Below, one piece after another: positions 40,007-51,569 of a DNA stretch of 55,453 nucleotides. This DNA is from Gracilaria caudata (taxonomy: Eukaryota > Rhodophyta > Florideophyceae > Gracilariales > Gracilariaceae): contig JASCIV010000068.1 of NCBI GenBank assembly GCA_030374735.1, positions 1 through 55,453 on the forward strand, read 5' to 3'. The translations under genes and the position numbers were made by a program. The notes beneath the pieces were generated by a model. The model did not search any database. It saw only the letters and a program-made list of their open reading frames with translations, and was not told where the DNA came from. Each line of letters begins with the position of its first letter. Positions within the stretch are counted from its first letter, which is position 1.

Positions 40007-42778
40007 CTAACCCTTTTCAGATAAGAATTTTCTTGAGGTAGAGCTACACCAGTGGTTCAAGGTGTTTCTAAAGTTCGAAGTAAGGTCCGACTCTTATAAA
40101 GTGCACACGTGCGGCCAAAAAGTGCTGACAACGAACGCTTTTCGAGTGTATTGTCAGTTCATCTTTCACATAGCATGATCTAAGCTGCGCTTTTCGATTG
40201 CGAAACAGCAACCAAAAGCTGAAAGACAGATTTTGGTACCAATGGTGTGCCTCTTGAAGAAAAGCAGTATAAATTAAGCAATGGAGGCGTTGATGCAATC
40301 AATGACCAACAGTGCTTTGACGAGCAGAAAAGAAGAAAAGAGTGTTCGTAATGGTACTGTTAATAAAGAAAAGACACGTATAAAGAAAAAGAGTAGCAAA
40401 AGTGTTCATTGGAACTTAAGTGCTAGAAATTTAACAAAATAGAAAAGACATTTTGAAATTGGTTGCTTTTACTGTAAAATTGAACAACAAAGTCGTTCTG
40501 ATGGTTATCTAAACATTGGTCACTCTGATTGAAACGCATGTAGAAATGATGTTTAGATTTTAATGCGGCAAATAAATATGTAGAATGCTAAGATAATGTC
40601 TGGGCTTTAAGTTTAATGATATTGTGAGCGTTACGCCATTGGTATTAGCCCGACAGTTTTGGGACGTAACCTGAACGTCATGTGCTCACTGTTGATGCAT
40701 TGTCTGCAATCGAGATAAAGAGCAGTTTGGATAAGCTAAGCTTTTAGTAGGCTGGTTATGAAACACACTCTTATTTCCTTCGCTGCTTTGAAATAAGCCC
40801 AAATCTTAACGATTGGTCCTTAATTAAACAGCGCGTTGCGGCAAGCATTGTCTTACTGCAAAACAAGATTAATATTTCTTTATCTAAAAGGGATATTGGC
40901 TTCTGTACCATCGTAAGAGTGGTACATATATTAACGGGGTTCATACTATCACTGCTATTGCTTTTTCAGAAATTGCTTCAGTACATAGTGTAACTTACGC
41001 TACTTGCGGTCCCGGGGTGGACAAAAAGCAACTGGACATCTTCCCTTCTCTGCTAGGATGATTGCTACTTGTAATTTCATGACCCAAAAAAACACAATAT
41101 ATATTACAGCCCGTCGACCTCTTGCGAGGCAGGCACATTGAACGTGCGACACATTTCCTGTTGGCGTACCGGGGACAAACAGTGGCGCCACCCGTTGAGG
41201 TAGCTTTTATCAAATAAAATGCACGACCATTCGAGCGAGTACACGACTCGCCGGCGGTCCAGGGTGCACTCTACTCTGTCGCTGTGCTCGCCTTTCTACC
41301 GCTGCGTTTATCATGGTAGCATTCGCTGAGTGCCCCCGCTTCCGACGCGCGCCGCAACTGCCATTCGCTTTCGAATCGCGCGTTGCCCCCCGCACTTCTC
41401 GCCGCCGCTCGCGAAACCGCAAAATCTTCATTCGCCTCCGATCCGCGCGCCATGGTTGGCTTTCAGGTTTACCATTTTCCCCGGTTCCGAACCTACTGAA
41501 CTACCGCGCGTGGCTTGAAAACACTTCGCCCACCTATGGGTTGGTTTTGGCTGAAACATCCCTAAGCTATCGCTCCGCACTTAGCCCCGGTCCGGCATCC
41601 CATAGGTTGTTCGATGCAGAAAGACCTACGGTCTTTGCCATCCACTTGCGCGTGCGAGGGCGCCTCCCAGCAGCAACGGGAGGGCAGGGGTACTGCCCCT
41701 TCCCCAGCCCGTCCACATACATACGTCACGGTTCTCTGAGCAGCTGTCGCCCCGCTTCGTCTAGGGCCGATCATGGACTAATCTCTACGGTGCACAATGG
41801 CAATGAACTATCCCGATTCTGGTCTTCGTTACTAGCCTACGCACACTTTCTATATGGAAATCCCAATATTATTTTCATGGCTTTGCTTACGCTCAGTCTT
41901 CACGAACAAAAGACTTTACTTTTGCGTCATCATCTATGCGCCGCGCCTTACATGAGACTTGACACAATTTTTGGATGACTCAACCTTGTCATTTCGGTCT
42001 CACAGAATGACTCTATTTGAAGGTCGGTACACCAGCTACCGTCGTCTTGCGTCGTCTATCCACCACCTCTCGCGTAACTTTTCGTGGTCCGCCTGGCTGC
42101 ACACACGCAACCTCAAGCGACACTATTCATTCAGATCTTGTCTCTCTGCTCATCATTCTCCCGAAGTTTCCCTATGACCGACCGATCTTCACCATCGTCC
42201 TCCACCGCTCCAGGGCGGCAACTCTGTTATCGTGCTCGTGGTCGCTGGTTGTCACTCGCACGTGAAACATCTCATCTTGGAAGGACCTTTCGCGTACCGT
42301 GTACAGTTTCTCCCTTTCTCTCGCGCTTGTTCTTCGTCGCCTTCGCGTTTTATTTTCGCGTATCACCTCGATACGTTCGTTTGGGTTTCACTTTGTGTCG
42401 TGCATCTTGGGGTTGAATTTCGCTCATATTACTCTAAAAATTGACTGCACCGTTCACTGTTTCTAGGAGTGAAGTACCCTCCGCTTGAAGGATGTGGGAA
42501 GATCCTCCGAAGGTCGCTCGGTGTGGTGCGGAGTTAGCTGCTTCACTGCGGGTGACTTGTACTACATCGTTCGCCTAGCTCCCTGGGTTGGGCTAGGATC
42601 ACCTAAAGTGATGAACTCCCTTTGCCAGTAGGGGACTGGTTTGAGGTATTGCTGAAGAAGAAAAAGAAGGATCCCTCTACCCGTAGGGGACGGTCGAAAA
42701 CTACGAAGTTTGCGGAATCCTTTCCGGCTATAGGAAGGTTTATCTCTTCTCTCTACCTCGCTTGCCCGTTTCTCCGTC
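40007..42778. other. Gene-poor region and probable 5' part of the copia element
   Basis: 40.0-41.2 kb is AT-rich and featureless. From about 41.26 kb the base composition shifts to C/T-rich DNA that continues to the copia gag. The second half probably contains the copia 5' LTR and leader. No LTR boundary could be fixed because the partner LTR lies beyond the window. An open frame at 41313-41978 has no recognisable similarity. Confidence 0.35.
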
Positions 42779-44359
42779 ATGTCGGGCACCCAAGATGGTC
42801 TCCTTGGCAAGCTTCGCAAGCTCAAGGTTCCAAATGATTACATCTCGTGGTGACGTCTTCTGCTCGCTTACATCCGTCGGGACGACGCCTTCTCACTGAT
42901 TTGGATCCCCCCCCCTCGCCGAGGTATTCTCTCTGAACAATCGTAGCATGAGATCCTTTTTCGAAAAGTCCATTAAGGCAAAGAGCACCATCAATCTATG
43001 TCTCGGTGACTCGGCTTTCTCTCTCGTCCGAATATTTGTGGACGATGACGAGAAAACGGCCAAGGATATCTGCAACGAGTTGCAGCTTGTGTACACTACT
43101 TTAGACACACAGGCTGTCCAGAATATCCGCTATCGCTTGGACACACTCCTCTACAAAGAGAATGAAAATTGGAACACTCATGTGTCTAAGTTCCGGGAAA
43201 TTGCTGGTGAACTAGGAACCTTCGACGAGGAATTCTCGGAGAAGGAGTTGGTATCAAAGCTCATCCGAAGCCTTCCAAACTATTTCGCCCCTCTAGCCAT
43301 GATGTCGAACCTCACAGACATAGGCTTTGACTCACTCATCAACGCAGTCGAAGCTGAAGTGGCACGCCGGAAGAACCCGAACAATCCTCAAACCTCAACT
43401 GCTCCTTCGGCTCCGTCCACATCCTCGAAAACACAGGCCAGCACCGCTAAACGCATTGGACGGAAACGCCGCAACCGGCGTGAAAAATCTTCTATCCAGA
43501 AGGTTCGCCGTCGCCGCGGTCACTATGCTCGGGACTGCTACAAACGGAAATTCAAGAACTCCGGAAACGGTAACAACAACTGGCTGAATCTCTCCTCCGG
43601 GCACCAACAACAACGCAAGAGTGGATCCGACGGTGGCCACAATGGTGGGTACAATCGAACTTCTCAGAACTACCAAGGAGGACGTCAGTCTAACTGGAAC
43701 TCACGCCTTACACCGAGAGGGGATGGAGATGGTTATCGTTCCTCCAACCCTGGCTCGTATGTGGTGCAAAGGTGTGATGACCCACCTCCTTCACCACAAT
43801 CTTATTGCAACATGGTTATGTACCGGAGCAACATCGCACTACTTTCGCAGAACACGGTGGACTCTGCGTACATCGACTCAGGCGCTACGCACTATTTCTT
43901 CCTCTCGCGCAAGTCGTTCATCCGCTTTGAACGCATCGACATCGAGCTGGTTCAAGCTGCTTCTGACACGACTCGTCTCGTCGGTAAAGGCCATGTCTGG
44001 ATCCCTCTCAATAATGGTACAGTCGTGGAAGCGTGCCATGCTCCAGCGTCCGAATCGAACATCCTCTCGGTTGGTGTATTGTGCGTGGACTTTATGGTAA
44101 TTTTCATATCAACCCTGTGCCCATTCAATGGCTGCTTCATTATGGATCCAAAAGAAAACTTTGAGGTCAAATGGGGAACGGAAATCAAGCAGGTTCTCTT
44201 TATTATGGACCTGACCGACAATGAAAAGCAGGCCATGGTCGTGAACGCTAGCAGTACCAAACAGGAGTCAGCTCTCGACTGGCATGGGCGCACTGGTCAC
44301 CTCTGCCCAAAAAGGTACCAGGACTTGGAAAAGGCCTTGGATTCGGTCCCCTATCTCTA
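42779..44359 (+). pseudogene. Copia gag-protease-pre-integrase region (decayed)
   Basis: The reading probably starts at the ATG at 42779 (MSGTQDGLLGKLRKLKVPND). A TGA and a frameshift near a C8 run (42907-42914) separate it from the long frame beginning at 42948. That frame has the UBN2-type gag core (LYKENENWNTHVSKFREIAG and ELVSKLIRSLPNYF). The zinc knuckle is half lost: the GHYARDC part remains, but the first two Cys positions are Arg (VRRRRGHYARDC). The protease motif is YIDSGATHYF. The pre-integrase motif is LDWHGRTGHL. The frame ends where MITE-B is inserted, which supplies the stop. Confidence 0.85.
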
Positions 44360-44360
44360 G

Positions 44361-44783
44361 CAAAAATTGATTCACAAATGGCGCACTTTTGTCGTACAAA
44401 ATGCGGTTAATGGCGCACAGTTTTGTAAAATGTCCTCTAGAAATGGCGCACAAAAATCAGGTTGTACGCCATTTGACCGCCATTTCTAGAAAAATGTACA
44501 ATAGATTGTACGCCATTTTTCACATTATTTACATATGGCGTAAAAATACTAAACATCTTTTGCGATGGCCAAAAGAAGAAATACGTAGTTCAGCGCCTCT
44601 TATAAACCCTTTTTGAATACCGTTGCAAATGGCGCACAATATGTTGTACATTTAATTGAAAATTTCAAATGGCGTACAACCTGATTTTTGTGCGCCATTT
44701 ATAGAGAACGTTTTACAAAACTGTGCGCCATTAACTGCATTTTTCAAGACAAAGTGCGCCATCTGTGAATTAATTTCGGCTAG
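44361..44783. mobile_element. MITE-B, ~420 bp with ~110-bp terminal inverted repeats
   Basis: The left end (from 44357, CTAGCAAAAATTGATTCACA) and the right end (to 44783), read in reverse complement (CTAGCCGAAATTAATTCACA), match imperfectly over about 110 bp. The word ATGGCGCAC, or its close variant ATGGCGTAC, occurs about ten times on the two strands, arranged symmetrically. CTAG at both borders may be the target duplication or part of the ends. No ORF spans it. It splits copia integrase-region coding, so it inserted after the copia element. Confidence 0.8.
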
Positions 44784-45548
44784 GGTATTCACAACGCTCT
44801 ATTTTTGAGTCCCTAACATGCGTACCTTGCCTCACCGGCAAGATGAAGCGCAAACCATTTATGGCAAGACCGCGGTCCATCTCCACCTCAAGCCCCTTGG
44901 AAATCATCCACGTGGATCTATCTGGTAGGATCTCGCCTTCTCGCTTTGGCGCCATCCGCGCTATGGCTGCTCTAGACGACTAAACCTCAAAGTCGGACAT
45001 GTTCTTCCTTATGGACAGGACTGGCGCATCTGTTCTCAAGAACCTTGAATGGTATAAACACCGCTTGGAACTCGAGCTGAACCACTCGTTTCGCCTTATG
45101 ACTGTTCGCCTGGAGGGAGCAGGGGAACACAAGAGCAACGAGTTAGACGCACTCTGCCACAATAATGGCATTAAACTGGATTTCTCTCCGACTTACGCCT
45201 CCGAATGAAATGGAACTACCGAGAGGCTCATCCAAGAGCATTGGACCAGCACTGGCGTTCTTCTTTTTGCGAGCAAGTTGCCCATTTCGTTCTGGGCTGA
45301 GGCCATGAACCACGCAAATTGGCTTCGGAACCGGGCACCGTCCTCACGTATCAAGGGACGGATTCCGATGCTGGAATGGCACCCTACGACGAGGATAGAC
45401 TTCTCGAACGTTGGTCAACCTGGTTCTGCGTTCGTGTACCGCTCCAAAACCCTTCCGAACAAGAAGTTCCTCCCACGTTCCGTGATTTCACACTTCGTTG
45501 GCATGCAGAGTGATAAAACCCTTTTCCGTCTTCGTACCAGAAAAGAAC
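44780..45548 (+). pseudogene. Copia integrase fragment (decayed)
   Basis: The frame continues after MITE-B with VPCLTGKMKRKPF and IIHVDLSGRI (first catalytic Asp), then an in-frame TAA near 44980. Next comes VRLEGAGEHKSNELDALCHN, where the usual SDNGGEY second Asp site reads LEGAGEH. An in-frame TGA at 45206-45208 sits just before NGTTERL (third, Glu, site). The C-terminal part includes ISFWAEAMNHANWLRNRAPS. The sequence stops at the AAGAAC target site of the gypsy insertion. The integrase is clearly inactive. Confidence 0.85.
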
Positions 45549-45700
45549 TGAAAGCTGTTCTTTCGCAATGGGGCCAGCTAACCGGTTTCGTTCTCACTTC
45601 ACGTTGCTGCCTCCTTCCACGTCGTCGCACTCGCAACGACGGGAGGCGTTATAGTGAGCTCCGAGGCACGTGTGGTGCAGCTTGTACCACACGTGGCTCA
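45549..45700 (-). repeat. 3' LTR of family G copy 2
   Basis: 152 bp, reading TGAGCCACGTGTGG to CAGCTTTCA on the minus strand. It holds an imperfect inverted repeat with CACGTG at both ends of an ~33-bp segment (about 45665-45698), a possible promoter or regulatory palindrome. A pyrimidine run on the plus strand just inside (45702-45713) is the polypurine tract in the element's own direction. Confidence 0.85.
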
Positions 45701-46117
45701 AACGCCCCCCCGCTGAGCCCGCTCCACCGTGGCGCGGGCCCGACACTAACAAATATTCTTTTCTCTTTGCTTCCAGCGCTGGCGCTGCTTCAAAGCGCCG
45801 TGTCTCGCTTCTCAGTCTGGCACCCAGCCTGAACATCAGACTAACTCTCCAAGCTTTTGCGCTCTGCGCTTCCTGCTTAGACGACCTCCTTTCTTCCTCG
45901 CGCCTTTACACGATCATTTGTCGGGCTCTCTTCCGTTCTCTTGCCCCCTCATGCGTCTTCCCTTTGCCCGCAAAAAGGTCTTGCTCGCTTGCACGCCTCT
46001 CTCCTCGCGCCGTCGATCTATTTTCTCCTCAACATCTTTCAACCCCGTCAAGCGCTTCGCGGTTCCTCTATCTCCTGGGAGAGCGCAAGATAGCCTCGGA
46101 GATTCTCTGCCCTCACG

Positions 46118-48329
46118 ATGCCCCAAAAGGGTGAAAAGTGTGGTAGCCGTGAGGCGTCTCGACAAAAACGGCGGAAGAAGCGGCAACGACAGGCAGCGCA
46201 GCTCTCAACTGATCAGTCTACAGCTCTCACATCCGCAACCGAAACGGCCAACACGCGACCTGCGCCCACATTTCAACCTCGCTCGAAGACTACGGCCAGG
46301 AATGGCACAACGCGTGTTCAGACTGCTCGGCTTTCTGCACCTCGTGCCCCCAAACCTTTTAGTATCCCTTGCGCTTCGCAAAACCGTAACGTACCAGCTT
46401 CGCATGCTTCTGTTATGAACCCTGGTCCCTCGAATATGCGGTCTATGTCTCGAAGTTCACAAGCCGCAACCGGTGTGGATCATGTCGACAAGCCAGCAGC
46501 TGCGGGTCCCCGTACTTCGGGACGGGAGAGAAAGGCGAACCCTCGTTACGTCCAGCCGGCGTCCACCCCAACGGTGCCTAGAACCGCGAAGAAATCTGCG
46601 CCTCGCACGCCATCTCCCGAACCTCAACAGCCAATGGCGCCGCTGGTAACTCCTACGCCTAGTCCTGAGCGCTCGGGTCCTTCTCCCTAGGTTTAATGTG
46701 CCCGTTAGGTTCCCCAAGAAGCGCACGAAGCGGACAGTTCGCGACGGTAATGATGACGATGATATCCGTCCTGGCCGGCGCCGAAGCCCTCCAGCCGAGC
46801 TCGTCGTCAAACGCTCCCCTCTTCGCGCCTGCCACCGGCACTTCCTCACTCGAACGATGATGACGATAAGATCCGCCCAGGTCCGGTGCCGAGACGCTCG
46901 TCTCAAGTTCGTTTCCCGATTACCTCGGCCTCCGACGCACGCCGTACCTCACGTAGTTCGCCTGACGATGACGTCCAATTGGTGTCCATACGAAGACCCC
47001 AGGCTGAGTCAAGTCAGAGTCGTCGTGACACAGGTTCAACGGCATCGGATCTCGTCGACTCCACTTCATTACCTCGCCGTTCTGGGAAGCCCCATCGTCC
47101 CCGAGATAGCCGCCGAACTTCTGATAGCTCGACTTCCTCCAACGAGACGCCACGTTCTCCTGTTTCGTGGACTTCAAAGGAAGGTTCGTCTTCAAGATCC
47201 CGTTCGAAGACTCCAAGTACTCCGTCGGACTTGGATACATCCTTTGAGAGGAAGCTAGGTGCGGGTGATCACTCGGGTGAGAGCGCTGCGGCTGAAGAAG
47301 AGGTTCTGGATGGCTCTGAAGGCCGTGGCACCCCTGAAGCGCCGCGCCCTTCTGGGGCTCAGTCTGCAGATGATGACCGTGGGCTTTCTTGGAAGATCAA
47401 CAGTATCATGACCGGCGATGGTTCTACCTTCGGGGACCTTACTTTCGAGAAAGGCCGTTTCTATGCTTCAGCCAACTCCAGGGGAGGCCCAGAACACTAC
47501 TGGCCATTCCATCATCGATCTCTTTGGATGGCTTCTCTCCCTTCGTCTAACAACCCCACGATTTCCACTCGCCATGTCACGGACGAGAGTCGTCAGCGTG
47601 TTCAGCTTCAGGACTGACAAGCGCGCTCTGCCAACCGCTCATCCTGCTCTGGGTCTTCCTTCTCTCAACTTTCGTGCTTCAACGATTTCGCAGTCGTACG
47701 CCGACAGAGCTATTCGAGCTTCTAAGTTGTTCACTGGTAGAAGTGTGACTGTTGGTGGGCCGGATGCTCGTTCTTCAAATTTAGCCTCCCGTTTTCATCA
47801 AGTCCGATCGGCTGGAAGGCTCACTTCGCGCTCGACTGGCCGTTGTGACTGCCTTGGATTGGCTGTTGTGAACGCTGTTGGTTAAATGATGGATCCTCGT
47901 GCCGCACGGGCACCCGACCGCTCTCTCCGCGACTCTGCGGTACCACTAGAGCACATCGAATCTGTCTCCAGAGCTCTGAAAGACACTGGTCTCGGGTTGA
48001 ACTTGCGCCAAGTCCCCGCGAGTGATCGTAGCTTCTCTGGAATAGTAGAGGCGGCCAACCGTCGTCGAGACGGCTGCGTCCTCGTTAGGCTTCAGAAAGG
48101 CAACGAGTTCGACCACATGGTTACCGTCGATGCCCACCGCGGACTCATCTTGGACAGCGCAGAAGAGTACCCCCTTCGTCTCAGTGAGGAGCCCTCTGTC
48201 TCTGTGGAGGGGGATCCGACGTTCGTGTCACCGAAGTTCATAAAATCTATCGTCAGCGACGTCGTTAGTTTCGTTCCTTCTCCTCATCTCGTGACGACAA
48301 GGTCCGTAGCCCGGCTTGTCCGTAAGTAG
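46118..48329 (+). pseudogene. Antisense accessory gene of family G, Cys-protease-like (copy 2, decayed)
   Basis: Plus-strand frames run from ATG 46118 to 48329. The first part (46118-46690) is basic and Ser/Pro/Arg-rich (RQKRRKKRQRQ near the start). After stops and shifts, the 46886-47617 frame continues the Ser-rich region and ends with a module containing FEKGRFYASAN, EHYWPF and RHVTDES; the last aligns with HEVTDDS in copy 1. The 47418-48329 frame has one in-frame TAA at 47883-47885. It carries CDCLGLAVVNAV before the stop and GCVLVRLQKGNEFDHMVTVD after it, with Cys-His spacing of 88 residues. ILDS downstream may supply an acidic residue. This is a papain-like order; the family is unknown. 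Confidence 0.65.
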
Positions 48330-48545
48330 TTGATACATATTCTTCCCGATGCGTAAACTTGTGATCTTTCTTTTTGCTTTCACAAGACCTTCTCCGTACT
48401 TCTTGGAGATTAGGGCTCCCACACCTCGCGACGGGGCACACAACCTCAGGTGCACCCCCGCTCTTCCTTGCATAGGCACTTAACCATGCACTTCGAATTC
48501 TCCTTCAAAATCTCACCTTCGTTCCATTTCATGCGCCTCGGACGC

Positions 48546-49720
48546 CTACTCGGCTCGAGGGCACGCCGGGCCTCGGTGGGCCTCGCACGCGTAACGAGCA
48601 CTTTCCTGGCGCTGGAGGTAAACGGGGTGACGCTTGTACAGCACAAATCGACGGGCGTGAACCGCGTTCCTTGTTACTCGACCGTATTGGGACACCAGCT
48701 CGTAACGCGGGTGCTGGGCTTTCGTCACCTTGCACGGGCCGTAGAAGAATGACTCAAACGCAGGCCACTTCTTCGGGGCTTCAGAGCTTGAACATGCGCA
48801 ACCAGGACTTCGTCACCCACGACAAACGTCTTGACTTCCCGTTTTAACTCTCTTGGCACGAACCCACAGCAACTTGCATTTTGCGCTCCACAGCTCCCAA
48901 CAACTCGACGCTCCTTTGCTCCGGCGTTGCGTCCGTAAGCAATGGCATTGTTTCGCTTGCCAACATACGGGGCTTCACACCGTACATGAGCTCGAACTGC
49001 GAGGCAAGTACTCCACGGGGACGGCGACGATACCCGTACAGCACTCTTGGCAATGCCTCTTCTCAATCCAGGCCAGGACCCATCACAGTCTTTTTGATGG
49101 CCTTCTTGATCGTCCCAACCATCCTCGGCCCTTCCATTCGACATGGGTGCGTACGGGAGGACCGGTCTGCGTTGAGCCCCTTCTCAAGGAGTGATTTCTT
49201 CCTCAATGAAGCTGATGACGGTGTCCGAGACTGAATTCTCCGTCGCTAGCGCCAGAGGCCAGCCGGTTGAATGCTCCACCCCGATCAGTACGAATCTCTC
49301 CCCGGTACGTGAATACGCGATAGGACCCGCGAAGTCCAAGGAGAACGTCTCGAACAACCCCGTCACCGGCGTCCTAAGTATTGTTCGATACACTGGGACG
49401 TTTGCAGAACGTTGACACTCGTCACAACCTGCAACATAGTCCCTCACGTCACTGTACACTGCCGGCCACCAGAACCTTTCACGGACCAACTTTCTCGTTG
49501 CCGCTTTGTCCCAGTGCCCTATGTTATCATGAAACATTTGCAGGGGTTCCCGGCGTCCGGACTTCGTGGGGATTGCCGTCAAGCCTCCAAGCTCGTGCCA
49601 GAACAGAGTGTTGTTCCAGAGTGTTGTTCCACAGCATGAACTTCCTTGCGTTGCGGCGAGTGGCCAAGCGGATGAAGGGGTCGCTCTCTTGTAGGGGGAC
49701 GCCGGCAAGGAACCGTGCAA
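48546..49720 (-). pseudogene. Gypsy integrase of family G copy 2 (internal deletion)
   Basis: The N-terminal zinc site is present (HDNIGH ... CDECQRSANV), followed by the first catalytic Asp in SLDFAGPIAYSRTG. After FIEEEITP a stop and frame change lead directly to LPYAPMSNGRAE, which contains the third (Glu) site. The segment that should contain the second Asp is missing; by comparison with gypsy integrases about 30-40 residues are lost. The C-terminal GPY/F-type end is recognisable in YELVSQYGRVTRNAVHARRF. It is shifted in frame relative to the RT part upstream (near 49560-49640). Confidence 0.8.
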
Positions 49721-51523
49721 CGTTCAACAAGTACGGCTCCAGCTCTGACAGCTTCGGGTCTTCCCACAACACTGCGGTCACCACCTCGTCCATATCGCTC
49801 CCAACCTCTCTCTCTTCTTCCCATTCGATTCTTGAGAGGCAGTCGGGTCCTCCATTGGCAGAACCGGGACTGTACCGAACCCGGTAGTTGTACTCTGCCA
49901 TGAAATCCATCCAACGCGCTAGTCTGCCATGTATGTCCTTCTTCCTGAACGCGTACTGAAGCGCTTGATGATCGGTAACCACTTCGAAGACATGCTTGGA
50001 CAGGAGGTACACCCGGAATTTCTTGAAGGCAAACGCCACAGCCAAGGTCTCCCGCTTACACGTGATATGCTTCCTTTCCGCCTCGGTCATCGTGCACGAG
50101 GCGTAATGGATGGGTTGTACCTGCCCATCCTCCCTCTTCTGACAAAGAACTGCTCCCATTGAAGTGGAGGAAGCGTCTGTTTCGACGATGACTGGCTTAT
50201 CGAAGTCGGGGTAGGCCAGCACAGGCGGCACTGTCAACTTTTCCTTCAATTCTTCAAAGGCGATATCCATTTCCTCCGTCCATTCGAACTTGCCCCTCTT
50301 CGTCCAGGTCGCAGCGTGACGCGCCGCTGAAGTCTCGGCAAAATTCTTGATGAACCGGCGGTAGTATCCAGCCATCCCAGGAAAGCTCCTCAACTCGGTC
50401 GGATTCCTTGGGACGGGGGCATCTTTATTGGCCGATACCTTTTCCTCATCGAAATAGATTCCTTCTCCATCGAGAACATGCCCCAGAAGCTTTATCTTTG
50501 TCTGTGCGAAGCTGCACTCCGTCACTTTAACTTTGAGACCTTTCTTCTGAATACGTTCGAAGACGGCTCGACAGTGTTCGAGGTGACCCTCCATCGTTTT
50601 AGAGAAGATCATCACATCATCGATGTACACTCGGACGGATGGGCGTCCGCGAAGAACCTCGTCCATCATCCTCTGGAACGTCGACGAAGCGTTCATGAGA
50701 CCAAACGGCATAACTTCGAATTTGTACGTGCAGTAGCGCCACGTAAAGGTCGTCATCTCCTTGCACTGCTCCGCCATGCGCACCTGCCAATATCCACAAA
50801 AGAGGTCAAAGGTGGTGAACAACTCTGCACCGCCCAGGTCTTCGGAGATCTCCTCGATCCTCGGCAGAGGCCAACGATCAGACTTGATGACGCGGTTCAG
50901 CTGACGATAGTGAACGCAGAACCTAGGCCTGCCGTCCTTCTTGGTCGCAATGACCACTGGAAAGGACCAGGCTGACGACGAGGGAGTGATGATACTCCAG
51001 GCGGAAACGTTTGTCATTGCCTTCCCAATGAGATTCCAACATCTCGGCACTTTTTCATTGATTTGCAATGCATTTCCAATGCACCTGAAATTGTTAATTT
51101 TTTGAGAGTGCATCCCTCATTATAATTTCAATAGAAGTCGATGAAACTGAAAATGGTTGGAATCATGTCATGATCTCGTTGAAAAGTCAATGAAAACGTA
51201 CCGAAAGCTTTTTCCGCCTGGGTACCCGTCTCCAATAGCTCATCGACCTCCTTCCTCACGATCTCATTGTGTTTCGGCGGGATACGGCGTGCACGAGAAT
51301 GGATTGGAGCGTCATCCGTCAGCTCGCAAGAGTGCGTGACTGGGACGCTTGATGGATGTAGCTCACTTATGTCCCAAGCGATGATATCATTGCTCCTTAG
51401 TGCTTCCGTAAGCCCTTCTTGTACCTTGGCGGGAAGGTGCCTCATCTTTGCGGAGAGGACATTCGATTGCGTATCCTCCCGCTCTTCCGAACCTTCAGAA
51501 AGAGAGTTCCCTGCTTCCTCCAT
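49527..51523 (-). pseudogene. Gypsy reverse transcriptase-RNase H of family G copy 2 (split by MITE-A)
   Basis: The upstream part (51523-51226) has RRIPPKHNEIVRKEVDELLE, the usual start of gypsy RT. The rest (50995-49527) has RFCVHYRQLN, FDLFCGYWQVRM, MPFGLMNASSTFQRMMDEVL and the polymerase motif YIDDV. RNase H follows with VETDASSTSMGAVL and a VVTDHQALQYA block. The two parts are separated by a 227-bp MITE-A copy. Removing it with one TAC restores the frame across the junction. Otherwise the RT frame is open for over 470 codons, so coding decay outside the insertion is moderate. Confidence 0.9.
50996..51222. mobile_element. MITE-A copy 3 inside gypsy reverse transcriptase (227 bp, TSD TAC)
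   Basis: Ends are TCCAGGCGGAAA and, in reverse complement, CCCAGGCGGAAA, the same terminal type as the copies at 39.0 and 39.8 kb. TAC is duplicated at 50993-50995 and 51223-51225. The interior is AT-rich and clearly more diverged from the other two copies, so it may be a subfamily. Confidence 0.8.
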
Positions 51524-51569
51524 ACCCTCCAGGTCGGGTTCATATGGCTCTTCGAGGCGACCGATATAC

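Noticed and set aside
41313..41978. A 221-codon plus-strand open frame before the copia gag
   Set aside because: No domain is visible; its position fits the copia LTR or leader.
45594..46186. Minus-strand open frames next to the left gypsy LTR
   Set aside because: They overlap the LTR, polypurine tract and accessory gene and show no similarity to gypsy proteins.
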